Below, piece by piece: positions 26,970 through 33,958 of a stretch of 45,563 nt of DNA. Origin of the DNA: UBA7236 sp043727235 (lineage in GTDB: Bacteria > Bacteroidota > Bacteroidia > Chitinophagales > BACL12); NCBI GenBank assembly GCA_043727235.1, contig JAYSYX010000048.1:1-45563 (forward strand), written 5' to 3'. Numbering within the stretch: position 1 is the first letter of the stretch; each line of letters starts with the position of its first letter. The notes beneath the pieces are model-generated. The model made no database searches and had not been told where the DNA came from. It saw nothing but the letters and a program-made list of their open reading frames with translations. A program made the translations under genes and the position numbers.

Positions 26970-28553
26970 TTATGCAGTTTTATATTGTTTACTCATGTCG
27001 GCTCCGATTTTTTCCATCAATGCCGTCATTTCGTCGGTTAATTTACCCGCTTTAAGATCGTTTAATAATTCTTTATTGTGTGCCTCTAAATAGGTAACAT
27101 AAGCATCTTCAAACTGCTTTATTTTTTCAACCGGAATTTCCGTTAATAAACCTCTTGTTCCCAAATAAATAATTGCAATTTGTTTTTCTACCGACATTGG
27201 GGAATATTGTTTTTGTTTCAATATTTCCACGTTTCGTTTTCCTTTATTTAAAACCGCCATTGTTGCAGCATCAAGATCGGAACCGAATTTAGAGAAAGCC
27301 TCTAATTCGCGATATTGTGCCTGATCTAATTTTAATGTTCCGGCAACTTTTTTCATCGATTTGATCTGTGCATTTCCACCCACGCGACTTACAGAAATAC
27401 CCACGTTAATTGCTGGACGAACTCCTGAGTTAAATAAATTTGTTTCCAAAAATATCTGACCATCAGTAATAGAAATTACGTTTGTTGGAATATATGCAGA
27501 AACGTCACCTGCCTGTGTTTCAATAATTGGTAATGCCGTTAATGATCCGCCACCTTTAACTAAATGTTTAATAGTATCAGGAAGATCGTTCATTTGTGAA
27601 GCGATAAGATCGTTGTTGATGATCTTTGCTGCGCGTTCCAATAAACGACTGTGCAGATAAAATACATCTCCCGGATATGCTTCACGTCCCGGTGGGCGAC
27701 GTAATAATAATGATACCTCGCGATAAGCAACAGCTTGTTTCGAAAGATCATCATAAATAATTAATGCAGGACGTCCTGTATCTCTGAAAAATTCTCCAAT
27801 AGCAGCGCCGGCGAAAGGTGCATAAAATTGTAAAGGCGCAGGATCAGATGCAGATGCTGCAACAATTACCGTATACTCCATCGCACCGTGATCAGTTAAT
27901 GTTTTTGCAACCTGAGCAACAGTAGAGTTTTTTTGTCCGCATGCAACGTAAATACAATAAACAGGATTTCCGGCTTCAAAAAATTCTCTTTGATTGATAA
28001 TAGTATCAATTGCAATTGCCGTTTTTCCTGTCTGGCGATCGCCGATGATCAACTCACGCTGACCTCTTCCGATCGGGATCATGGCATCAATTGGTTTCAA
28101 ACCTGTTTGAAGTGGTTCATTCACCGGCTGACGATAAATTACACCGGGAGCTTTTCTTTCCAAAGGCATTTCATAAAGATCACCACTCAATGGACCTTTT
28201 CCATCAATAGGTTCTCCCAATGCATTTACAACGCGGCCAAGCATGCTTTCGCCTACTTTAATGCTCGCGATATTTCCTGTGCGTCGAACAGTATCTCCTT
28301 CTTTAATATTATCACTTGCACCCATTAATACCACACCCACATTATCTTCCTCCAGGTTCAAAACGATTGCGCGAACACCATTTTCAAATGATACAAGTTC
28401 TCCGGATTTTGCATTATTTAATCCATAAATACGTGCAATACCATCACCTACTTGCAATACAGTTCCAACTTCTTCTAATTCAGAACTTGTTTTGAAGTTG
28501 CTTAACTGCTGGCGAAGAATCGCGGAAATTTCATCAGGTTTTACGTCTACCAT
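26970..28553 (-). CDS. atpA: ATP synthase F1 subunit alpha
   Basis: Alpha is the non-catalytic nucleotide-binding subunit of the F1 head. The 527-residue protein has the N-terminal ISAILRQQL segment that docks on delta, a beta-barrel, the Walker A motif GDRQTGKT (about 171-178), the Walker B-type stretch ALIIYDDLSKQA, and the ATP synthase signature PAINVGISVSRVGG. Nothing key is missing. It lies between atpH and atpG. The 138-base gap to atpH is filled with tandem AT-rich words rather than the usual short spacer. Confidence 0.98.
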   Translation of the reverse strand: MVDVKPDEISAILRQQLSNFKTSSELEEVGTVLQVGDGIARIYGLNNAKSGELVSFENGVRAIVLNLEEDNVGVVLMGASDNIKEGDTVRRTGNIASIKVGESMLGRVVNALGEPIDGKGPLSGDLYEMPLERKAPGVIYRQPVNEPLQTGLKPIDAMIPIGRGQRELIIGDRQTGKTAIAIDTIINQREFFEAGNPVYCIYVACGQKNSTVAQVAKTLTDHGAMEYTVIVAASASDPAPLQFYAPFAGAAIGEFFRDTGRPALIIYDDLSKQAVAYREVSLLLRRPPGREAYPGDVFYLHSRLLERAAKIINNDLIASQMNDLPDTIKHLVKGGGSLTALPIIETQAGDVSAYIPTNVISITDGQIFLETNLFNSGVRPAINVGISVSRVGGNAQIKSMKKVAGTLKLDQAQYRELEAFSKFGSDLDAATMAVLNKGKRNVEILKQKQYSPMSVEKQIAIIYLGTRGLLTEIPVEKIKQFEDAYVTYLEAHNKELLNDLKAGKLTDEMTALMEKIGADMSKQYKTA

Positions 28554-28568
28554 GATCTAATATTTAGT

Positions 28569-28691
28569 AATTTGTTAATTGTCAATTTGTTAATTTATTT
28601 AATCCTTCTCAACCTTTTAATTGAGACTACTATTTTAATGTTATCGAAAATCCCCATTTGCTAATTTGCTAATTGGCTAATTTGCTAATTA
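28569..28691. repeat. AT-rich octamer tandem repeats inside the atp operon
   Basis: The atpH-atpA spacer contains TTTGTTAATT words (28569-28600) and, at 28660-28691, four exact-length octamers GCTAATTT, GCTAATTG, GCTAATTT and GCTAATTA. The array ends at the base next to the stop codon of atpH. The same words recur at 43.9-44.4 kb. Confidence 0.75.
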
Positions 28692-29252
28692 TCAAAATTT
28701 TCGAACATAATCATTATTATCAAACTCATCTTTCAATATTGTCAATCCTCTTCTTATACTGTTGTCTATCAATTTATCTTCCCACTGTAAAATATATCCT
28801 CCCACAAGATCTGCATCTACTTTTGTTTCCAATTTAATTGTTTTAAGGTGGGCAGATTGTTTTAATTTATTGAGCACTTCATCAATTGCATCTTTCGAAA
28901 GTTCAGTTGCGGAGGTGATAATAACAGGGGTAATTCCTTTTAAAACATTGTATTGATGTATAAAAGAATCAATAATTTCCGGCAAATGCGATTCGCGGTT
29001 CTTGCGCATCAAAATATCCATGAAATTTTCGGTGATGTCCGTTATTTTACCGTGGAATATCAGTTTGGTGACTTCCATTTTTTTATCTCCGGTAACGATC
29101 GGACTTTTCAGCATCAGATAAAATTCACGCACCTTATCAGTGGTTTCATTTAATAAACGCATATCATTGCTTACCTCTTCTAATTTCCCTTTTTCAAGAG
29201 CAAGGTCTATGATAGATTTTGCGTAACGGTATGCGAGTTTTGTTGATGACAT
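28692..29252 (-). CDS. atpH: ATP synthase F1 subunit delta
   Basis: Delta (OSCP) fixes the F1 head to the peripheral stalk b subunits. The 186-residue protein opens with the family's KLAYRYAKSIIDLALEKGKLEEV helix. It carries the C-terminal signature DADLVGGYILQWEDKLIDNSIRRGLTIL. The length is usual. It starts five bases after the atpF stop codon, so translation may be coupled. A long spacer with tandem octamers separates it from atpA. Confidence 0.96.
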   Translation of the reverse strand: MSSTKLAYRYAKSIIDLALEKGKLEEVSNDMRLLNETTDKVREFYLMLKSPIVTGDKKMEVTKLIFHGKITDITENFMDILMRKNRESHLPEIIDSFIHQYNVLKGITPVIITSATELSKDAIDEVLNKLKQSAHLKTIKLETKVDADLVGGYILQWEDKLIDNSIRRGLTILKDEFDNNDYVRKF

Positions 29253-29257
29253 TGTAA

Positions 29258-29770
29258 TTAATTCACTTTAATTTCGTCAACTAATTGTTTGATATATTTT
29301 TCCTGATCAGCTTTATTATCCAATTCTCTTTTTAAGATCTTTTCACTCACTTCCAACACCATATTTCCAACATTGTTTTTGATCTCGATCAAAGCCGCCA
29401 TTTTCTGATTATTGATTGCCTGTTTCGCTTCATCAACAATTCGATTATATTCCACATTTGCTTTTTCACGTGCTTCGGTGATGAGCATATCTTTCGCTTC
29501 TTTAGCCTCGCGCAACATTTTACTTCTTTCTTCTCGGGCTTCATTCAAAATGCGCTCATTATCCGCTTTCATATGACTCATTTCTTCACGCGCTTTTTGT
29601 GCCTGATGCAAAGATTCTGTAATACCATCCTCGCGTTTTTTTAATGCAGCCTTTATTGGTCCGAAAGCATATTTGTTCAGCACCCATAAAACCACAAGAA
29701 ATACAACAACCGTCCAGATAAATAAACCCGGATCCGGTGTTACGATGTCGAATGAACCTAGTAATAACAT
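29258..29770 (-). CDS. atpF: ATP synthase F0 subunit b
   Basis: Subunit b forms the peripheral stalk between the membrane and F1. The 170-residue protein has one transmembrane segment near the N-terminus (GLFIWTVVVFLVVLWVLNKY, about 16-35). A long charged coiled coil (about 36-135, rich in Lys, Glu and Ala) follows, then a delta-binding end. Length and layout are standard. It lies between the hairpin-containing spacer after atpE and atpH. Confidence 0.96.
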   Translation of the reverse strand: MLLLGSFDIVTPDPGLFIWTVVVFLVVLWVLNKYAFGPIKAALKKREDGITESLHQAQKAREEMSHMKADNERILNEAREERSKMLREAKEAKDMLITEAREKANVEYNRIVDEAKQAINNQKMAALIEIKNNVGNMVLEVSEKILKRELDNKADQEKYIKQLVDEIKVN

Positions 29771-29794
29771 TTGGTAATTTTTTAATTTATTAAG

Positions 29795-29822
29795 TTGTTA
29801 ATCTGCCGCGGCAGATTAACAA
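29795..29822. promoter_or_regulatory. 28-base perfect palindrome between atpE and atpF
   Basis: TTGTTAATCTGCCG and its exact reverse complement meet at 29808/29809. It lies 25 bases before the atpF ATG. A related GC core, CAGCCGCGGCTG, occurs near 43970. It could form an RNA hairpin tuning atpF relative to atpE, or be a mobile palindromic repeat. Confidence 0.6.
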
Positions 29823-29837
29823 ATTGAAAATGATATA

Positions 29838-29874
29838 ATTTTTCGGCAGCAACCAACCGTTGCCACCGAAAAAT
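29838..29874 (-). promoter_or_regulatory. Stable hairpin directly after atpE
   Basis: The arms ATTTTTCGG/CCGAAAAAT (9 bp) and GCAAC/GTTGC (5 bp) pair with a symmetric CA/CA internal loop and a CAACC apical loop. It starts 8 bases past the atpE stop codon. No long T-run follows on the minus strand, so it looks like a 3'-protecting or partial-attenuation hairpin rather than a full terminator. Confidence 0.6.
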
Positions 29875-29882
29875 ATTTTTGA

Positions 29883-30125
29883 TCACCCTTGTAAAAGGGC
29901 AATAACCACAGCGAAAAGGGCAACCCCTTCCACCAAAGCCGCTGCAATGATCATGTTGGTTCTGATATCACCTAACATTTCAGGCTGACGAGCCATTGAT
30001 TCAAGAGCGCTACCACCGATACGACCTACGCCGATACCAGCTCCGATAGCTGCTAAACCTGCTCCGATAGCTGCGATACCTTTAACACCGCCTTCTGCTG
30101 CTTGCATAATAGTTAATAAATCCAT
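29883..30125 (-). CDS. atpE: ATP synthase F0 subunit c
   Basis: Subunit c builds the rotor ring that carries ions across the membrane. The 80-residue protein has two transmembrane helices joined by the ARQPE loop. The ion-binding carboxylate is Glu66 (AALVEGVALF). The Gln that marks sodium-binding rings in helix 1 is Val33 here (GIGVGR), and no Ser/Thr follows Glu66, so proton coupling is inferred. It lies second in the operon after atpB. Two hairpins in the spacer after it may raise its share of the operon's message. Confidence 0.97.
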   Translation of the reverse strand: MDLLTIMQAAEGGVKGIAAIGAGLAAIGAGIGVGRIGGSALESMARQPEMLGDIRTNMIIAAALVEGVALFAVVIALLQG

Positions 30126-30158
30126 GTTACTGTTGTTTATAATTGATTAAAATAATAA

Positions 30159-31298
30159 TTAATGATGTGCTTCAGCTGCATGTTCATGATGTTCTTCCTG
30201 TGCCAATGAAATAAATAGTGCACTTAACATCGTGAAAATAAATGCTTGTAAAAATGCAACCAGCAATTCCAGAAAACTCATAAAAATTGCAAAAGGAATA
30301 GCAACAATGGATGCACCTAAACCTGCACCTAAACTTTCACCTGCTTTTCCAAAAATAAATATCAATCCCACCAAACTGATAATAATAATATGACCCGCTG
30401 TGATGTTTGCAAAGAGTCGTATCATTAATGCAACCGGTTTAATAAATATTCCTAAAAATTCAATTGGAACTAAAATAACCTTTACCCATCCCGGTACTCC
30501 GGGTGGATTAAATATATGTCCCCAATAATATTTATTTGCATGTAAATTGGTCAACAAAAATACCATAAGTGCCAAAGCTGCGGTTACCGCAATATTTCCA
30601 GTAAGATTTGGATTTGCTATAAATGGAATCAAACCAAGCATATTGGAAATCCAGATAAAAAAGAACACCGTTAACATAAAAGGAAGGTAACGATCTGTTT
30701 TATTGCCGAGATTTGGTTTTACCACTTCATCGCGAACGAAAAGAATAAGTGGCTCCATAAAACTTTGTAATCCCTTGGGAGCCTGCCCTTCTCTTCTGCG
30801 GTAGGCTTTGGCAACAGAGGTGAAAACTAATATCATAATTAGGGAAACTATGAGTAAAGTGGCCACATTCTTAGTTATGGATAGATCTAAAACAAAAGCA
30901 CCATCTTCATGGACAATTTTTCCACTTTCATTGTAATAAAATCCTTTGTATGTTTCTCCTGTATGTAAGTGATCGTTGCCAATTAACCCTAATGAACTAT
31001 CGTGACCATGATCATGCAGGCTATCTGTTATTGGCTGTATAACATGAACCTCTTCGTTGCCATGCTGTGCTTCCGGCATTTTATTGCTCATGAAAAAATG
31101 AACGCCGTTGTGAATCACTATACAAGGTAAGGGAATGGTTACATTGCCCACAATATGCCACTCATGAGCATCTGCAACGTGATGCATTGCAAATTCCTTA
31201 GGGTCGTAAGCGCCTTCGCTACCTGATGCCGAAACATCAGAAATACCAATGATAACAATACTTAAAAAGGTAAGAAAAACGGTGATAACTAGCTTCAC
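30159..31298 (-). CDS. atpB: ATP synthase F0 subunit a
   Basis: Subunit a forms the two half-channels for protons beside the c-ring. The C-terminal two-thirds hold the membrane helices, with the essential Arg at about residue 294 (LMIRLFANITAGHI). The N-terminus carries a signal-like helix and a His-rich extramembrane region (HHVADAHEWH, HDHGHD) typical of Bacteroidota homologues, and the protein ends HHEHAAEAHH. I place the start at GTG 31298 (380 residues). A TTG at 31325 would lengthen it by nine residues, but that codon lies within a TAnnTTTG box. It is the first gene of the operon. No atpI- or atpZ-like gene precedes it. Confidence 0.93.
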   Translation of the reverse strand: MKLVITVFLTFLSIVIIGISDVSASGSEGAYDPKEFAMHHVADAHEWHIVGNVTIPLPCIVIHNGVHFFMSNKMPEAQHGNEEVHVIQPITDSLHDHGHDSSLGLIGNDHLHTGETYKGFYYNESGKIVHEDGAFVLDLSITKNVATLLIVSLIMILVFTSVAKAYRRREGQAPKGLQSFMEPLILFVRDEVVKPNLGNKTDRYLPFMLTVFFFIWISNMLGLIPFIANPNLTGNIAVTAALALMVFLLTNLHANKYYWGHIFNPPGVPGWVKVILVPIEFLGIFIKPVALMIRLFANITAGHIIIISLVGLIFIFGKAGESLGAGLGASIVAIPFAIFMSFLELLVAFLQAFIFTMLSALFISLAQEEHHEHAAEAHH

Positions 31299-31322
31299 TT
31301 CAGGTGGTTTTAAAATCCGCCG

Positions 31323-31330
31323 CAAAGGTA
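31323..31330 (-). promoter_or_regulatory. -7 box of the atp operon
   Basis: The minus strand reads TACCTTTG. It would start transcription near 31316, about 18 bases before the GTG at 31298. A TTTG at 31358-31355 is 24 bases away, a long spacing for -33. It overlaps the alternative TTG start of atpB. Confidence 0.5.
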
Positions 31331-31419
31331 GCCTTTGTAATCCAAAAATAAAAGCAAAATGAAAAGTATTAAACCTAAAACCTCTTTTTACGAAAAACCT
31401 ATATTTAAGGTGTGTATTA

Positions 31420-31451
31420 TTTGGTTTTATTCAGGCAAAAATTTAGATTTG
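31420..31451 (+). promoter_or_regulatory. Strong Bacteroidota promoter for T9SS cargo gene
   Basis: TTTG (31420-31423), 20 bases, then TAGATTTG (31444-31451) is a near-ideal -33/-7 pair. Transcription would start near 31458 with a leader of about 13 bases. The box TTTAGATTTG is identical to that of the cargo gene at 4680. Confidence 0.7.
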
Positions 31452-31470
31452 ATATCTAAACACTACAATT

Positions 31471-33666
31471 ATGAAAACTATCCAAACACTCTTGTTAGCC
31501 CTTACCTTTTTATGCCTTTCAACTCCAACATTTTCTCAATCAATAATGTGGGAAAAAAACTACGGGGGAGACCAGTACGACTGGGGCCGCGACATTTTAG
31601 CCCTTGAAAACGGAAACCTTATCTATCTCTGCACGGCAAGGTCATTTGGATATGATTTGAGTGATGCGGGAAACCATGCTTTGGGTGATTTTTGGGTGGT
31701 GGAAACTGATGATATGGGCAATATTCTCTGGAGTAAATGTTATGGAGGAACCGGAATAGAGCACGCCCGATCTATAATTTTGGATGAGGACGGAAACTAT
31801 GTTGTTTGCGGGCACAGTGAATCCACAGATGGAGATATTACAGGAAATCACGGTCTTAACGACAGCTGGGTGATCAGAATCTCCCCGACCGGCACCTTAT
31901 TGCAGGAAAAAAGTTTTGGTGGAAGCAGTGAGGAATATATTTACGATATTATTGAAACTTCTGACGGTGGTTATGCCTTTGCCTCAGGAACCCGTTCCAA
32001 CGACGGCGATGTGAGTGGTTTACATACCAGTCCGGGACGCCAGGAACTCGATTTTTGGGTTGTGAAACTCGATACCGATTTCAATATCGAATGGCAGCGC
32101 TGTTTTGGCGGAACTGAGGCCGACCAGGCTCAGGATATTATTGAAACTCCCGAAGGAGATTTCATTGTAACGGGTTGGACCAATTCCCCTGATGGTGATG
32201 TAACTGGTTATCACCCGGCAGTAGATGGCGGTGGCGGTGGATATTATGATTATGATGCGTCAAAAATATCTGACCTATGGTTGATAAGAGTAAGCAATTC
32301 GGGTGATTTGATGTGGCAAAAAACGTATGGTGGCTCAGGTTACGATTTTGGTAAAAATCTTATTGATGACGGTTCCGGTAATTATATGGTTGTGGGTTAT
32401 TCCTCTTCTGCCGACTATGATGTAAATGCCTGCGAATATCCGGGAGTATGGACATTGAGGGTGGATGGAAATGGTAATATACTCAAACAATATTGTTATG
32501 GTGAATCCGGAGATTATTGGATGGCTGCTTCGCGCACATCAGATGGCGGATATATTTATACGATGGAAGCAGATGAAAATGAAGGTGTTGCTATGTGCGA
32601 ATTTGGCGTGTATGATAATTATTGGGTTTTTAAAACTGATGCTCAGGGTCGCATTTTGTGGCAAACCTGTGTTGGTGGAAATAGTTGGGATTATCCATAT
32701 GCCGTGGAAGAAACCTCCGATGGAAATTTTATCGTAATTGGATCCATTGCCGATGATGGCATTGATATCAGTGCCTTGTATGGTGTAAAACACGATATCT
32801 GGGTTGTAAAAATTGCTAATGATGCAGCATCAAATTCCATATTTATAAATACTTTCCCCGGTGAAGCATTATGCCCCGGGACAGATATTGAAGTTCCTAT
32901 AGCCGCATATGGAGTTTACATGACCGGGAATATATTTTCGGTGGAACTTTCCGATGAAAATGGAATCTTCGATACTCCACAAATTATTGCGAGTGTTAGC
33001 AGCAAAAAAAGCGGAGCACAGGATATAGAAGCAACATTACCCGGGGATATGATTCCGGGTGGCGATTATCGAATTCGTGTTACAAGTTCTAATCCCCCAA
33101 CAAGTGGAAGTGCTAATCAGGGAGATATTACAACCTGTCCTACGCCGGCAACTGCTAACGATATGGTGCTTTCTTCCACAAGTGCTCAGCTAAGCTGGGG
33201 AGCAGTAAATTGTGCAGAGAGCTATACCATAAGTTACAAACCAACAACCTCTCCAACATGGTTGACGGCAACTTCAGCATCAGAAACATTAATACTAACG
33301 GGTTTAATTCCTGACACAAAATATAAATGGAAAGTACGTTCCAATTGTTCTGTAACACCAATTGATAATTCATCTTACACTGCAGTTTTAGAAAGTTTTA
33401 AAACACTTCCTTTGCGTGCTTCTCAAATGCCTGCAAATGAATTTAGTATTTACCCAAATCCTGCTGCAGAAAATATTACTGTACAATTAAATTACAACAG
33501 CAATGCACAATTTGAAATTTATGCCGCTGATGGAAAATTAATTTCTTCAGGAAATATTACGGGAGAAAATAATATTTTAAATATAAGCGATCTTGCAGCA
33601 GGAATTTATGTTATGCATGTTTCTGATAACAGTACAATTTCTGCACATACTTTTGTAAAAGAATAA
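31471..33666 (+). CDS. T9SS cargo protein with seven-repeat propeller, Fn3 and sorting domain
   Basis: This is a 731-residue secreted protein. A signal peptide ends at TFSQ (about residue 23). Residues ~25-455 hold seven repeats. Each starts like WEKNYGG, WSKCYGG, QEKSFGG, WQRCFGG, WQKTYGG, KQYCYGE or WQTCVGG and contains a DGGYxxxG strand and a DxWVVKI strand. Seven units suggest a beta-propeller, of the same type as those in the giant surface protein. Residues ~455-550 are an uncharacterised Ig-like region. Residues ~555-650 are a fibronectin type III domain (ESYTISYKPTTSPTW). The end (EFSIYPNPAAENITV to HTFVKE) is a type A sorting domain. It is divergent from the atp operon and ends at a strong terminator. 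Function is unknown; surface display is inferred. Confidence 0.87.
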   Translation: MKTIQTLLLALTFLCLSTPTFSQSIMWEKNYGGDQYDWGRDILALENGNLIYLCTARSFGYDLSDAGNHALGDFWVVETDDMGNILWSKCYGGTGIEHARSIILDEDGNYVVCGHSESTDGDITGNHGLNDSWVIRISPTGTLLQEKSFGGSSEEYIYDIIETSDGGYAFASGTRSNDGDVSGLHTSPGRQELDFWVVKLDTDFNIEWQRCFGGTEADQAQDIIETPEGDFIVTGWTNSPDGDVTGYHPAVDGGGGGYYDYDASKISDLWLIRVSNSGDLMWQKTYGGSGYDFGKNLIDDGSGNYMVVGYSSSADYDVNACEYPGVWTLRVDGNGNILKQYCYGESGDYWMAASRTSDGGYIYTMEADENEGVAMCEFGVYDNYWVFKTDAQGRILWQTCVGGNSWDYPYAVEETSDGNFIVIGSIADDGIDISALYGVKHDIWVVKIANDAASNSIFINTFPGEALCPGTDIEVPIAAYGVYMTGNIFSVELSDENGIFDTPQIIASVSSKKSGAQDIEATLPGDMIPGGDYRIRVTSSNPPTSGSANQGDITTCPTPATANDMVLSSTSAQLSWGAVNCAESYTISYKPTTSPTWLTATSASETLILTGLIPDTKYKWKVRSNCSVTPIDNSSYTAVLESFKTLPLRASQMPANEFSIYPNPAAENITVQLNYNSNAQFEIYAADGKLISSGNITGENNILNISDLAAGIYVMHVSDNSTISAHTFVKE

Positions 33667-33683
33667 AATTATTTTTTATATTT

Positions 33684-33718
33684 AAATCCGTTGAAAATTT
33701 TTCAACGGATTTTTTTTT
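33684..33718 (+). terminator. Intrinsic terminator after propeller cargo gene
   Basis: The 12-bp stem AAATCCGTTGAA/TTCAACGGATTT (33684-33695 and 33701-33712) has an AATTT loop, followed by a T-run. Confidence 0.9.
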
Positions 33719-33770
33719 ATTTAAATTGAGGATAAAAAAAATTTATTCCTTCATTTTTTTTCTTCACCTC

Positions 33771-33811
33771 CCTCAGACCTCACAGGTTAAAATAAACCTG
33801 GTAGGTCGAGG
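33771..33811. repeat. Multi-segment extragenic palindrome
   Basis: The arms CCTC, GACCT and CAGGTT pair in order with AACCTG, AGGTC and GAGG, with small asymmetric loops between segments and an AAAAT apical loop. It lies between convergent genes. It resembles an extragenic palindromic repeat rather than a terminator, as no T-run follows on the plus strand. Confidence 0.6.
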
Positions 33812-33897
33812 GCATTCATAAAATATATTATGACTTATCATTTTCTGTTAAATTATTATAACATAGAAATTAATGCCTACGGTATAAAAGAATAATC

Positions 33898-33912
33898 AGG
33901 TTTGATAAACCT
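33898..33912 (-). terminator. Weak hairpin after minus-strand cargo gene
   Basis: AGGTTT-GAT-AAACCT is a 6-bp stem about 45 bases past the stop codon of the minus-strand gene. On that strand a T-rich stretch (TTATTCTTTT) follows. It is a possible weak terminator. Confidence 0.35.
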
Positions 33913-33958
33913 AACATGTAGTTTAAAAAATTAATGTTTAAAAAAAGGAAATAAAATC

